Shown: positions 28,314-37,108, counted from the stretch's first letter. The stretch is 64,000 bases of DNA from an uncultured Bacilli bacterium (GCA_934086145.1 CAKOHV010000001.1:62001-126000); one strand, 5' to 3'. A program made the numbers and translations. Notes: generated by a model from the letters alone, not told the origin.

Positions 28314-29039
28314 ATGCCGGAAGTTAATAAAGCCAAGAAAGAAATTTTAAAACCATTTTATTTAATTGGGGTTATTATTATTTTTACTTTACTTGTTTTA
28401 TACTTAATGAATTATTTTAATTTAATTCCTAAAGAAGTCTATAAAGCTAGTGATTTTAATATTAAGACCATTTATAGTAGAATTGATTATAATCATGATA
28501 ATATTGATGATTATTCAGCTTTTGTTCTAGGGGCGCGTGCGGATGCCCAAAATCATCCTACTTATAAAAGTGCTTATTATGATACCGCTTATCCTCCCGA
28601 TAATGTTGGCGTTTGTACGGATGTTATTTGGCGTGCCTTTAAAAGTGCTGGTTATTCCCTAAGAGATATGGTAAGTGAAGATATTAAAAATAACTATGAT
28701 GATTATAAAAAATATGTTACAACACCTGATTCTAATATTGATTTTCGTCGCGTGGGTCCTTTAAAAGTCTTTTTTTCCAAATATGCGCAATCGCTAACTA
28801 CTGATCCGGAAGATATAGCAGCTTGGCAACCGGGTGATATTGTCATTTTCCGTGATACTAAGCATATTGGCATTATCTCAGATAAACGTAATAAAAATGG
28901 AATACCATATGTTATTCATAATGCTGGGCAACCAAATCGCGAAGAAGACTATCTTTTAAAAGATGAAATAACTGGACACTATCGTTTTGATGCTTCTTTA
29001 ATAAGTGATGATGTTCTAAAACCTTGGCAAGACGCCTAA
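28314..29039 (+). CDS. DUF1287 family membrane-anchored protein
   Basis: 241 residues. One hydrophobic helix at about 15-35 anchors an extracellular domain matching DUF1287 (PF06940, YijF-like), a relative of NlpC/P60 fold proteins. Visible conserved parts are ARADAQNHPTY, PPDNVGVCTDVIWRAF with the probable nucleophile Cys, AWQPGDIVIFRD, a His in TKHIGIISD and a C-terminal IHNAGQ. Probably acts on cell wall or surface substrates, but the family has no established reaction known to me. Co-transcribed with the preceding lipoprotein. Confidence 0.8.
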   Translation: MPEVNKAKKEILKPFYLIGVIIIFTLLVLYLMNYFNLIPKEVYKASDFNIKTIYSRIDYNHDNIDDYSAFVLGARADAQNHPTYKSAYYDTAYPPDNVGVCTDVIWRAFKSAGYSLRDMVSEDIKNNYDDYKKYVTTPDSNIDFRRVGPLKVFFSKYAQSLTTDPEDIAAWQPGDIVIFRDTKHIGIISDKRNKNGIPYVIHNAGQPNREEDYLLKDEITGHYRFDASLISDDVLKPWQDA

Positions 29040-29082
29040 AAAACTTACGAAAAAAATTTAAAAATGTTAAAATAGTAATATG

Positions 29083-29125
29083 ACAAGTAGCCTTTATTAA
29101 AAGACCGTTTGCTACTTGTTTTGTT
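29083..29125 (+). terminator. terminator-like hairpin between DUF1287 and the alpha-CTD-like gene
   Basis: ACAAGTAGC (29083-29091) pairs perfectly with GCTACTTGT (29111-29119), followed by TTTGTTC. It either ends the upstream operon or, if the AT-rich TTAAAATAGTAAT just before it is a promoter, acts as a leader hairpin of the small downstream gene. Confidence 0.6.
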
Positions 29126-29144
29126 CTAAGAATAGGGTGGTATT

Positions 29145-29360
29145 ATGTGTTGTCTTGAAGATAATGTAAACAAATTAGCAATTTCTGATAAATTAAAAGA
29201 AAAACTTTTTTCAAATAAAATAAAAACTATTAAAGAACTTTGGCAATTAAAAAGAAAAGAACTAAAACAATTAAATTTTAATGATCATGAAATAAATGAC
29301 ATTATTATTGCTTTACAGTTAGAAGGTTTAGATTTAAATAAAAAGATTTATGATAAATAG
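29145..29360 (+). CDS. free-standing RNA polymerase alpha-CTD-like (HhH) small protein
   Basis: 71 residues. The sequence ISDKLKEKLFSNKIKTIKEL, then LKQLNFNDHEINDI and a terminal LEGLDLN, follows the helix order of the RpoA C-terminal domain (compare 'LSxRxxNxLKxxGIxTVxEL', 'LxxLxNFGxKSLxEI', 'LxxxGLxL'), a helix-hairpin-helix fold that binds DNA and regulators. No N-terminal RpoA part is present. A GGGTGG ribosome site precedes the ATG. It could act in DNA or protein contacts; the similarity is by eye. Confidence 0.6.
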   Translation: MCCLEDNVNKLAISDKLKEKLFSNKIKTIKELWQLKRKELKQLNFNDHEINDIIIALQLEGLDLNKKIYDK

Positions 29361-29448
29361 TTGTCAAATTCATGTTAAAAGATATGTAAAAGTCTAAAAG
29401 CAGTTTCAAAATTCGCCAAAATATGAAATAATTATCATAGGTGATAGT

Positions 29449-30411
29449 ATGAAAAGGAAAGTATTTATGATGACGTTTATGGCAACGTTAATGATGCCAT
29501 TTACTGTCTTTGCAGCTAATTTAACAAAGGATGATTTATCAGCTGCTTTAACAAAATTTGGTTCAGCTTGTCAGGACTATAAGGATCAACTTGCCAACTC
29601 CGCTTGGACTTGCACGGATAATAAAAATGTTTACACCGTTGATGATACCAAAATAACTATTAAAGCCGAAGATGGTTCAACTCAAGAAGTTAACTATGTT
29701 ATTAATGAAGATGGCACAATCAACTTTACTCAAGAAATCGTTTATACGAAGGGTCTAACTTATGACCAATATAAAGCCAAAAGAAAAGAGGGTAGTGCTC
29801 TTCCAAGTGTTGCTATGGTAGCTGTTGCAATGGCTAGAGGCGCTGCTGCTCATGATATTGCAGCTTATCATTTGCTAACATTATTTTATGAACTAGCTGA
29901 AAAAAGCAAAAATGGCACAACTTCTAGCCCTAGTTATATAATTTCAGCTGATGACGTAACTGCATCAAATGATAACGGCTTGGTTATTAAAGAAAGTGAA
30001 TTCCCTGAAAGAATATTAGAAGTTCTTCCTTTAGATTTCCCAAATTGGACTTATACTGATACTTATAAAGATGAAAGTGGTCAAGACTACAGCATTAATA
30101 GTTATAAGTATACGCGAAATTATACTAAAATAGATGATAATAGTGGTAAAGTTACCCTTACAACTGTTGTTGATAGTAATGCTGATTATACTAAACTTAA
30201 TGGCTTTTATGATGCTCACTTAAAAGATCTTGACATTTCTTTAGATTCAAGTAATAAGTCTCAAGATCCTACTCTTGAAGAAGAAACCAAACCTACTGAG
30301 AAGAATCCTAATACATCAGTTTTAATTTCTAAATATAGCTTAATTGCTTTAGCTGCTATCTTAATAGGCGTTGTTCTAATTAGAAAAAAAGCTTACTTCC
30401 ATAAAATTTAG
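29449..30411 (+). CDS. secreted surface protein with NPNTS sorting-like tail
   Basis: 320 residues. Sec signal peptide (MKRK, hydrophobic core, cleavage after VFA near residue 22), a polar ectodomain, then NPNTS at about 286-290, a hydrophobic helix and a basic KK end. This matches the layout of sortase substrates of the NPxTG/NPQTN kind, though Ser replaces Gly. The ectodomain is not recognised. Two Cys near residues 37 and 50 may form a disulfide. A GGTGATAGT ribosome site precedes the ATG. No sortase gene lies in the window. Confidence 0.7.
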   Translation: MKRKVFMMTFMATLMMPFTVFAANLTKDDLSAALTKFGSACQDYKDQLANSAWTCTDNKNVYTVDDTKITIKAEDGSTQEVNYVINEDGTINFTQEIVYTKGLTYDQYKAKRKEGSALPSVAMVAVAMARGAAAHDIAAYHLLTLFYELAEKSKNGTTSSPSYIISADDVTASNDNGLVIKESEFPERILEVLPLDFPNWTYTDTYKDESGQDYSINSYKYTRNYTKIDDNSGKVTLTTVVDSNADYTKLNGFYDAHLKDLDISLDSSNKSQDPTLEEETKPTEKNPNTSVLISKYSLIALAAILIGVVLIRKKAYFHKI

Positions 30412-30432
30412 TCTTATGACTAAATTTTTTTT
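30403..30432 (+). terminator. intrinsic terminator
   Basis: AAAATTTAGTC pairs with GACTAAATTTT (11 bp, TTAT loop) over the stop codon, with further T. Confidence 0.85.
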
Positions 30433-30477
30433 CGCTAAAAAAATCATTCCTTATGTTATACTTATAAAGGTGATAAA

Positions 30478-31131
30478 ATGCAATTAAAAGATTTAAATAC
30501 CGAATATGATAAATTACAACAGATCTATGGTAATCCTTCATTACATTCTATCTATAATGGTGGGGAAGAAGACCATCCACAAATTTGTTTTGTTTTTATG
30601 AATCCAACTGGCCGCAATGTCGCTGCTTTAAATAACTGGACTGGTTCTTACTATCCTTGGTTAGGTACTAAAAATATCTGGGACTTATTTAATAAAATTA
30701 ATTTATTAGATGATGATATTCTTACCCAAATAAAAAAAATGAAAGGCTCTGAATGGACTCCCGCATTTAGTGAACAAGTTTATCAAAATATCAAAGAACA
30801 TCATGTCTTTATTACTAATTTAGGTAAATGTACCCAAACTGATGCTCGTCCTTTGAAAGATCATTATTTTCTTGATTATTTACCCTTATTAGAAAAAGAA
30901 ATTGCGATTGTTAAACCAAAGATCATTATTTTATTTGGCAATCAAGTAAGTTCTATCTTTCTAAATAAAAAAATTGCTGTTTCTGAAAATCGCAAACAGT
31001 ATCATGAAAAAGAAATTGCTAATCATTCTTATAAGTGTTTTCCTGTTTATTACCCAGTTGGTAATGGTCACTTTAATATTGATAAAGCTATTGAAGATTT
31101 AAACTGGATTATTGCCAATTATCTTACTTAA
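30478..31131 (+). CDS. uracil-DNA glycosylase superfamily protein
   Basis: 217 residues. The N-terminal ICFVFMNPTGRNVA segment matches motif A of UDG-superfamily enzymes (FVGxNPG), ITNLGKC is the following strand, and KPKIIILFGNQ matches the conserved strand before the specificity loop. The last part contains a VYYPVGNGHFN segment like the HPS/H loop of the superfamily. It may remove uracil or other damaged bases, but the residues do not place it firmly in a known UDG family. ATG lies behind an AAAGGTGAT ribosome site. It is probably co-transcribed with the YfcE-type gene 21 bases downstream. Confidence 0.75.
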   Translation: MQLKDLNTEYDKLQQIYGNPSLHSIYNGGEEDHPQICFVFMNPTGRNVAALNNWTGSYYPWLGTKNIWDLFNKINLLDDDILTQIKKMKGSEWTPAFSEQVYQNIKEHHVFITNLGKCTQTDARPLKDHYFLDYLPLLEKEIAIVKPKIIILFGNQVSSIFLNKKIAVSENRKQYHEKEIANHSYKCFPVYYPVGNGHFNIDKAIEDLNWIIANYLT

Positions 31132-31152
31132 TCTAAGAAAGAAGGAATAAAT

Positions 31153-31680
31153 ATGAAATTAATTATTGCTAGTGACCTGCATGGTTCACTAAAATATACC
31201 CAAAAATTAGAAGAACTTATTATTAGTGAAAATCCCGATAAAATAATTTTACTTGGTGATCTTTTATATCATGGCCCTCGTAATGCTTTACCGGAAGAAT
31301 ATGCTACCATGCCTGTTGCCGAAATCTTAAATAAATATACTGCTAAAATTATTGCGGTTCGTGGTAATTGTGATGCGGAAGTTGATGATATGGTCACTGA
31401 TTTTTCTTTAACTAAAGATTATGAAACAATCAACCTTGATGGTCATCTTTTTTACTTAACACATGGCCACTTATTTGAAAAATATAAGAATCTGATTGGT
31501 GATAACTACTGTCTTTGTGGCCATACGCACATTTATAACTTAGAAGGAAAAAGATTAAATCCAGGAAGTGTCGGTATTCCTAAATTTCATCCCGAACATA
31601 CTTGTTTCATCTATGAAAACAAGACTTTCTCTCTAGTTGATCTAGATACCAAACAAATAATTCAAGAAAAAACAATTTAA
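31153..31680 (+). CDS. yfcE: YfcE/MJ0936-type metallophosphodiesterase
   Basis: 175 residues of the calcineurin-like phosphoesterase family. All five motifs are visible: ASDLHG at 6-11, LLGDLLYHG near 35, RGNCD near 75, LTHGH near 101, and CGHTH near 121, the ligands of a dinuclear metal site. The terminal NPGSVGIPK is typical of YfcE. Cytosolic; relatives hydrolyse phosphodiesters in vitro and the physiological substrate is unknown. The gene directly follows the UDG-like gene with its own AGAAAGGAAT ribosome site. Confidence 0.88.
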   Translation: MKLIIASDLHGSLKYTQKLEELIISENPDKIILLGDLLYHGPRNALPEEYATMPVAEILNKYTAKIIAVRGNCDAEVDDMVTDFSLTKDYETINLDGHLFYLTHGHLFEKYKNLIGDNYCLCGHTHIYNLEGKRLNPGSVGIPKFHPEHTCFIYENKTFSLVDLDTKQIIQEKTI

Positions 31681-31742
31681 TAACTTTAAAATATATTAAA
31701 ACTTCAAAAAATATAGTATAATAAATTTAGGTGGGTGATATC

Positions 31743-32681
31743 ATGAGGTTGAAATACATAAGTGGTTTAATGGGATTTGTTGTTGGGGATGCTATGGGAG
31801 TTCCTCTTGAATTTAAAAGCCGTGAAGAATTATTAAAAAAACCAGTAACTAAAATGATTGGTTATCAAACTCATAATGTTCCAGAAGGAACTTGGAGTGA
31901 CGATACGTCTTTACTTATTGCTTCCATCGATTCTATTAATGCTAAATTGACCATCGACTATGATGATATTGCCTTAAAGTTTGTTTCTTGGAAATACCAT
32001 GCTGATTACACCCCATACAAGGAAGTCTTTGCCATTGGCAATACCTGTAATGCAGCTATTTCTAAGTATAATGAACTAAGAAAAGATCCTTTAAGTTGTG
32101 GTCTTAAAACCCTTGATAGTAATGGTAATGGTTCCTTAATGCGTATCTTGCCAATTGCTTATTATGCGACAGCTAAACATCTTAAAGATTTTGAAATAAT
32201 TGAATTAGTAAAAAACATCTCTTCGATAACTCATGCGCATCCAATTAGTCAAATGGGCTGTTATATCTTTGTACGTTTTATTATGTTTTTACTAAATGAT
32301 AAAGATAAATTTTCAGCTTATAGTATGACTAAATGTGTTGATTATTCGATGTTTGGGGAAGAAGCTTTAAATGCTTATGCTCGTCTTTTAAAAGATGATA
32401 TAACTAAATACAAACTAAAAGATATCAATTCAACATCTTATATCGTTGATACCCTTGAAGCAACCATTTGGATTTCCTTAAAATCTGAAAATTATAAAGA
32501 AGCTATTATTGGTGCTATTAACCTTGGTGGGGATACTTCAACTATCGGAGCTCTTACTGGAGCTGCCTGTGGAATTATTTACGGTTATGACCAAATACCT
32601 GAACAATGGTTAGCGCAAATTGCTCGTCGCGAGTACTTAATGGATATTTTTGAAGAATTTAGTGAAAACAAGTATCAATAA
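31743..32681 (+). CDS. ADP-ribosylglycohydrolase family protein
   Basis: 312 residues of the DraG/ARH family (PF03747), enzymes removing ADP-ribose from proteins or small acceptors with a dinuclear Mg site. The metal motifs are present: VGDAMGVPLEF, GTWSDDTSL and the C-terminal NLGGDTSTIGA. Arg/Glu-rich helices fill the rest as in the family. I place the start at ATG 31743 because AGGTGGGTGAT sits 5-12 bases before it; an in-frame GTG at 31731 lies inside that ribosome site. No partner ADP-ribosyltransferase is seen nearby. Confidence 0.88.
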   Translation: MRLKYISGLMGFVVGDAMGVPLEFKSREELLKKPVTKMIGYQTHNVPEGTWSDDTSLLIASIDSINAKLTIDYDDIALKFVSWKYHADYTPYKEVFAIGNTCNAAISKYNELRKDPLSCGLKTLDSNGNGSLMRILPIAYYATAKHLKDFEIIELVKNISSITHAHPISQMGCYIFVRFIMFLLNDKDKFSAYSMTKCVDYSMFGEEALNAYARLLKDDITKYKLKDINSTSYIVDTLEATIWISLKSENYKEAIIGAINLGGDTSTIGALTGAACGIIYGYDQIPEQWLAQIARREYLMDIFEEFSENKYQ

Positions 32682-32702
32682 TTTATAAAAGGAGTCAATA
32701 AT

Positions 32703-33077
32703 ATGTTAGAAGAATTAAAAAATTATGCTAAATTACTAGATATCATGTCATATATAATTAGTATTTTATCTATTTGCTGCTGTTTTTTATTTAAAGCTTC
32801 CTTTTTATATTTAATCTTAGGAATTGTTTTAGGCATAATTGGAATCATCACGGCAATCGTTTCCCGTCTATATAAAGCAGATAAAACATCGATTGATAGT
32901 CTTATGCTTTCTTCCATTGGCTTATTCTTTAATATCTTACTGGCTTTAGCTATCTTTATTACTTTTACTAATAATAATTTACGTCCAGAAACCAAGATAA
33001 CCAATGAACCATTTTCTTACTCTGATTATGATAATTATGATTATGATTATGGGTTTGGTTATGATTATTTCAATTAA
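32703..33077 (+). CDS. small membrane protein with acidic Tyr-rich tail
   Basis: 124 residues, not recognised. Three hydrophobic helices (about 14-31, 33-55, 68-88) resemble DUF4190-like small membrane proteins, followed by a C-terminal tail of alternating Asp and Tyr (about 103-124). It starts 21 bases after the ADP-ribosylglycohydrolase with an AAAGGAG ribosome site, so it may share that transcript, and ends at a terminator. Confidence 0.65.
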   Translation: MLEELKNYAKLLDIMSYIISILSICCCFLFKASFLYLILGIVLGIIGIITAIVSRLYKADKTSIDSLMLSSIGLFFNILLALAIFITFTNNNLRPETKITNEPFSYSDYDNYDYDYGFGYDYFN

Positions 33078-33078
33078 T

Positions 33079-33099
33079 AAAGTGCGATGCACTTTTTTT
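33079..33099 (+). terminator. intrinsic terminator
   Basis: AAAGTGC (33079-33085) pairs with GCACTTT (33089-33095) around GAT, then T-run. Confidence 0.8.
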
Positions 33100-33164
33100 C
33101 TTTGGCTAAATATTGTCATGTAATTTCTAATATGATACCATGTTATAGAGTAGAGGATGATTTT

Positions 33165-34979
33165 ATGAAAAAAAATATTTTATTACTATTAATACTTTTA
33201 ATTCCTATAACTATAAAGGCTTATGACCAATATTCTCTTGCTGATTATGCCTATTTTGACCCTATAAGTAACGCAAAGTGCGATGAAACCAATTATTGGA
33301 CTCCTTTTTACCAAGACACCACTTGCTATCGTTTTATCACTCTTGAAGATAACGATACATCAGCGCAAGCTACCTTAAAAGTTATGTTGGATCATAATGT
33401 GGGCTTTGATACTTATCAGAACTATGCCAATATTTTAAAACAAGTTCAAGAAAGTTGGGTTAACTATCAAGGAACTCTCGATTTAATCGATGAAGATACC
33501 GTTGTCAAATTTATGAAACTTAATGCCAAGCCTGAAATAAGTAGTGAAAACCCAAGCGCTATCAGCGTTAACAATAATGGCTTAGTATACCCTCGTTTTA
33601 TGTTAAATTCCTATTACTATAATAATCAAACATTAATTAATTACTATGGCTTTTGGTCGAAAGACTTATATCCATCTAATCAAAACTATGCTTATACTAT
33701 TACAGAATATGGTAATAATCGTCTTGTTGCCTTAACTGAAAAACGTGGCATTCGTCCGGTTCTTACCGTGCGTAAACAACAACTAACCAAATCTTCATCT
33801 TCCCAAGACTTTACTTCCCAAATCACTAAAAAATATTCATATCAATATTCATCAACTAAGTATGATAATTTTACCTATAAACAACTTCAAGGCTTTACTA
33901 AAACCAAAGACAAATTAGTTTTTTACTCAAGTAATAATGCTAATCCTGAAAAAGGCTTAGTTATATCATATACGGGATCTGACTATCATACTTTATATAA
34001 AATATCTTATGATAATACTGGCCATGGTAATGATATGACATATAATAGTAAGACTAACGAAGTATTATTAGTTGGTCCTAATAATTATAAAGAAATATTT
34101 GTTTACAATGCTGATACGATGGAACATACTAAAACTTATTCTGAGAATGTAACTGGTTATAGTGCTATTGCTTATGATAAATATAATGATTTATATTTCG
34201 GTTACAGTGGTCAAAGAATTTATGCCTTAGATAATTCTTTTAACCGTCTATATTCCTTTGATGCTAGTTTCCTTGAAACAACCCAAGGTATGGAATATCA
34301 CAATGGTTACATTTATATGACAACCTATGAAGGTGGCTGTAGTTCTTCTTATCAACTATGGTGTTTAAATACCACCTCATCAGCGCTTGTTTATGTTTAT
34401 AATGCTAAACTTAATACCGATAAGACGCCATCATCATCTTTTGGTCGTTTAGAAAAGATTATATATCTAGGACCTAAGATTGGTGAACTTGAATCTATTA
34501 GCTTTGATGATGCTGAGGCTATCTTTGGTTATGCTACGCAATATTATGATGCCAATAATACTTATCAATTTTATACGACTTCCTTAAATAATTTGGCAAA
34601 TAAACCTTCTTATACCATTAAATATCTTATTGAAGAAAATAGTGCCAAAATCAGCATTTTATCTAATGAAGAACTGGCTTTAGCTGAAGGTTTTACCGCT
34701 GTTAGTAAGGCTATTATGGAAAAAGAAATAAAATCTACTGACTCAAATTTTTCCGTTAAAATTTGCGATAATTATAATAATTGTAGTACCGACAAAATAA
34801 ACGTATCGCAACTTTTTAATACTAGTCAAGATAATCAAAATAATATGCAAGACCCCAAGCCAAATCCATCCCCTGAAAATCCCCAAACAGGTGCCTTTGT
34901 TTCATTAGCTGTTATCATAATCGGCGGTATCTTTAGTTTAATTGGCTTATTTGGTATTAAAAACAAATTTAAAATCTAA
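33165..34979 (+). CDS. large secreted surface protein with NPQTG sorting signal
   Basis: 604 residues. Signal peptide (MKKNILLLLILLIP, cleavage near KA at 19), ectodomain with many Tyr/Asn, and C-terminal NPQTG at about 572-576, a hydrophobic helix and a positively charged end: a sortase substrate layout. The middle (about 240-450) contains beta-propeller-like strands ('GLVISYTGSDY', 'NEVLLVGPNNYKEIFVYNADTMEH', 'GQRIYALDNSFNRLYSFD'), and residues about 30-210 contain a block like the 'SQNYAYTITEYG..RPVLTV' segments found in surface proteins. I start at ATG 33165 (AGAGGAT site); the reading frame is open further upstream but runs into the terminator. Function not known. Confidence 0.75.
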   Translation: MKKNILLLLILLIPITIKAYDQYSLADYAYFDPISNAKCDETNYWTPFYQDTTCYRFITLEDNDTSAQATLKVMLDHNVGFDTYQNYANILKQVQESWVNYQGTLDLIDEDTVVKFMKLNAKPEISSENPSAISVNNNGLVYPRFMLNSYYYNNQTLINYYGFWSKDLYPSNQNYAYTITEYGNNRLVALTEKRGIRPVLTVRKQQLTKSSSSQDFTSQITKKYSYQYSSTKYDNFTYKQLQGFTKTKDKLVFYSSNNANPEKGLVISYTGSDYHTLYKISYDNTGHGNDMTYNSKTNEVLLVGPNNYKEIFVYNADTMEHTKTYSENVTGYSAIAYDKYNDLYFGYSGQRIYALDNSFNRLYSFDASFLETTQGMEYHNGYIYMTTYEGGCSSSYQLWCLNTTSSALVYVYNAKLNTDKTPSSSFGRLEKIIYLGPKIGELESISFDDAEAIFGYATQYYDANNTYQFYTTSLNNLANKPSYTIKYLIEENSAKISILSNEELALAEGFTAVSKAIMEKEIKSTDSNFSVKICDNYNNCSTDKINVSQLFNTSQDNQNNMQDPKPNPSPENPQTGAFVSLAVIIIGGIFSLIGLFGIKNKFKI

Positions 34980-35020
34980 GCAATTGATTCGCTTATAATC
35001 ATAAAAAGTGAGGTAATTAT

Positions 35021-35443
35021 ATGCTTTCCATTGATAATAAAAAATTAAAAGTTACTAAACAAGAAATATTTGTTGGAAATATTATTAATAATGGCATTAA
35101 AGGTTATGATGCTTGGATAACCTTAGAGTTTATTAATGAGGATAATGTTAAAGGGTATCTAAATTTAGATGTCGGTTATGAAAAAAGCAATGATATAAAC
35201 GTTTTTCTAAATAGAGAATATAATGGAATTCCTCTTTTTGATGATGATCAATTTATCTATTTTGAAGTCTTCGATACCGAAAAATTCCTAGATACTGAAA
35301 TAGAAAGTAATATAGTAATTAAATTTGAAGATATAAAAGACAACAAAGTAAAAGTTTCTTTTGAATTAAATGATGAATTAATTAATATAAAATATACTGG
35401 TTATTTAGGCATCGTAAATAAGTTAAATAATACTACTAATTAA
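35021..35443 (+). CDS. hypothetical protein, 140 aa
   Basis: Not recognised. A soluble acidic protein with alternating beta-strand-like segments, no signal peptide and no membrane helix. ATG is preceded by a GTGAGG ribosome site. It lies between a surface protein gene and sigG; no terminator is obvious after it. It could be small beta-sandwich, but that is only an impression. Confidence 0.6.
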   Translation: MLSIDNKKLKVTKQEIFVGNIINNGIKGYDAWITLEFINEDNVKGYLNLDVGYEKSNDINVFLNREYNGIPLFDDDQFIYFEVFDTEKFLDTEIESNIVIKFEDIKDNKVKVSFELNDELINIKYTGYLGIVNKLNNTTN

Positions 35444-35528
35444 ATTAATGTCTATACTACCTAGCAATCTTTCCAACCCAGTTCCTTCTTTAGCAAATAA
35501 TCACTATTAAAGCGAATAAAAATAAATT

Positions 35529-35558
35529 AAATCTTCCTAAATGTTTTTAGGAGGATTT
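35529..35558 (+). promoter_or_regulatory. RBS-occluding hairpin in the sigG leader
   Basis: AAATCTTCCTAAA (35529-35541) and TTTAGGAGGATTT (35546-35558) form an uninterrupted 13-bp stem (one G-U) with a TGTT loop. The whole AGGAGG ribosome site (35549-35554) is inside the 3' arm, and the ATG follows 3 bases after the stem. There is no terminal T-run, so this is a translation-level structure and not a terminator. It should keep sigG translation low unless opened. Confidence 0.75.
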
Positions 35559-35561
35559 TAT

Positions 35562-36338
35562 ATGTATAATAAAAAAGTCGAAATAACAGGAATTAATACT
35601 AGCAATATTCAAGTCTTAAAAAATGATGAAATGAATCAACTATTTCAAGCTTACCAAGCTGGTGATTTAACAGCTAAAGAAACCCTTGTTAATGGTAATT
35701 TAAAATTAGTTTTAAGTATTCTAAAAAGATTTAATACCACTAAAGAAAATATCGATGATCTATTTCAAATCGGTTGTATCGGCCTCTTAAAGGCTATCGA
35801 TAATTTTGATTTATCAATTGGTGTTTGCTTTAGTACTTATGCTGTTCCTTTAATCCTTGGTGAAATGAAAAGATATAATCGTGATTCAACGCCTCTTAGA
35901 ATCAGTCGTAGTATTAAAGATATGGCTTATAAAATAATTGAATTTAAAGAAAAGTATACTAATATTCATGGCTTAGAACCAACTAATGCGCAAATTGCTA
36001 CTGAACTAAATATTTCTGAATACCATATTGTTTATGCTTTAAACTCTCTTAAAGAACCAGTTAGTATCTTTCAACCTATCTATAATGATGGCGGAGATAC
36101 AATCTATCTTTTAGACCAAATTGCTGATCCTAAGAATTCCTTATATGATAAAGATACCTTAATTTCTTTACGTAAAGCTTTAACCTCTTTAAAAGAAAAA
36201 GAACGTAAAATATTAATTGATCGTTATATTGTTGGTAAAACTCAAGTTGAAATTGCTGATACTTTAGGAATTTCCCAAGCGCAAATTTCTCGTATCGAAA
36301 AAAATGCTATTAATAATGTTAAACGTCTTATAAAGTAG
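35562..36338 (+). CDS. sigG: sporulation sigma factor SigG
   Basis: 258 residues, close to the 260 of Bacillus SigG. The N-terminus KKVEITGINTSNIQVLKN parallels the SigG-specific VEICGVDTSKLPVLKN. Region 2 shows LVNGNLKLVLSILKRF, DDLFQIGCIGLLKAIDNFD and FSTYAVPLILGEMKRY; region 3 contains EPVSIFQPIYNDGGD; region 4 ends GISQAQISRIEK. In spore formers this factor drives late forespore genes. Neighbours ylmC, lspA and rluD occur in the same order in Bacillus. The start is ATG 35562 after AGGAGG; an in-frame ATG at 35541 lies in the hairpin loop. Translation appears to be restrained by the leader hairpin. Confidence 0.9.
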   Translation: MYNKKVEITGINTSNIQVLKNDEMNQLFQAYQAGDLTAKETLVNGNLKLVLSILKRFNTTKENIDDLFQIGCIGLLKAIDNFDLSIGVCFSTYAVPLILGEMKRYNRDSTPLRISRSIKDMAYKIIEFKEKYTNIHGLEPTNAQIATELNISEYHIVYALNSLKEPVSIFQPIYNDGGDTIYLLDQIADPKNSLYDKDTLISLRKALTSLKEKERKILIDRYIVGKTQVEIADTLGISQAQISRIEKNAINNVKRLIK

Positions 36339-36368
36339 GGAAGACTCATATAATTAAATGGTGATTAT

Positions 36369-36593
36369 ATGTATCTATCAGAACTGCAAAGTAAAGACAT
36401 CATTTCTTTAAAAGATGGTCGTAAATTAGGGCGAATTATTGATGCTGAGATTAATCCCCAAGGTCAAATTATCTTCCTAGTTATCGAATCTCGCCGCAGT
36501 TTTAAAAAAATTTTCTCCCATCAAGAAGAAAGTAAAATATCATATGATAGTATAAGTAAAATAGGGGAAGATGTAATCTTAATAAATATGTGA
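36369..36593 (+). CDS. ylmC: YlmC/YmxH family PRC-barrel protein
   Basis: 74 residues matching the YlmC/YmxH family: LxDLQSKDIISLKDGRKLG-type opening, IDAEINPQGQI and a terminal KIGEDVILI. A single PRC-barrel beta-domain, cytosolic, usually encoded next to late sporulation sigma factors; its action is not established. It starts 30 bases after sigG with the GGTGAT ribosome site common in this genome. Confidence 0.85.
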   Translation: MYLSELQSKDIISLKDGRKLGRIIDAEINPQGQIIFLVIESRRSFKKIFSHQEESKISYDSISKIGEDVILINM

Positions 36594-36619
36594 TATAATG
36601 GACATGAGGTGCAAAGTAA

Positions 36620-37108
36620 ATGAATAAAAAAATTATTGGGGTTGCTGCTATTATTCTTTTTCTCGATCAAATAACTAAGTTGTTTGCCGAATCTTACTTA
36701 AAATTGAATAAGTCAGTTTCCATAATTTCTCATTTCTTTTCTCTTACATTATGTCATAATGAAGGAGTTGCCTGGGGCTTACTTGCTAACAAACCACTTT
36801 TAATTGCCATTGGTAGCATTGTTGCCATCGTCTTAATTTACCATTTTATTTTTTGCTTTAAAAGAAATCTTCGTAACGATATTGCTTTTGGCTTATTAAT
36901 TGGTGGGATGTCAGGTAACTTAATTGATCGCATTTTTTTCGGATATGTAAGAGATTTTTTTGATTTTACAATATTTAATTATGATTATCCAGTTTTTAAT
37001 ATAAGTGATATAGCTATTGTTATTGGTGTCTTATTACTTATTTATGCTGTAATGAAGGGGGAAGATGTAAGTGAAAATAATTGTTCCAGAAAGTCAAAAT
37101 CAAAATAG
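36620..37108 (+). CDS. lspA: lipoprotein signal peptidase II
   Basis: 162-residue polytopic aspartyl protease that removes signal peptides from diacylated prolipoproteins. Four hydrophobic helices are visible; the motif GNLIDRIFFGYVRDFFDF supplies D112 and FNISDIAI supplies D130, the catalytic pair. NEGVAWG near 47-53 is also conserved. It overlaps rluD by 38 bases, the usual close pairing. A substrate, the lipoprotein at 27514, is in the same window. Confidence 0.92.
   Translation: MNKKIIGVAAIILFLDQITKLFAESYLKLNKSVSIISHFFSLTLCHNEGVAWGLLANKPLLIAIGSIVAIVLIYHFIFCFKRNLRNDIAFGLLIGGMSGNLIDRIFFGYVRDFFDFTIFNYDYPVFNISDIAIVIGVLLLIYAVMKGEDVSENNCSRKSKSK

Noticed and set aside
33087..33164. Upstream extension of the NPQTG surface protein
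   Set aside because: It runs into the preceding terminator and would place residues before the signal peptide; ATG 33165 has the ribosome site.
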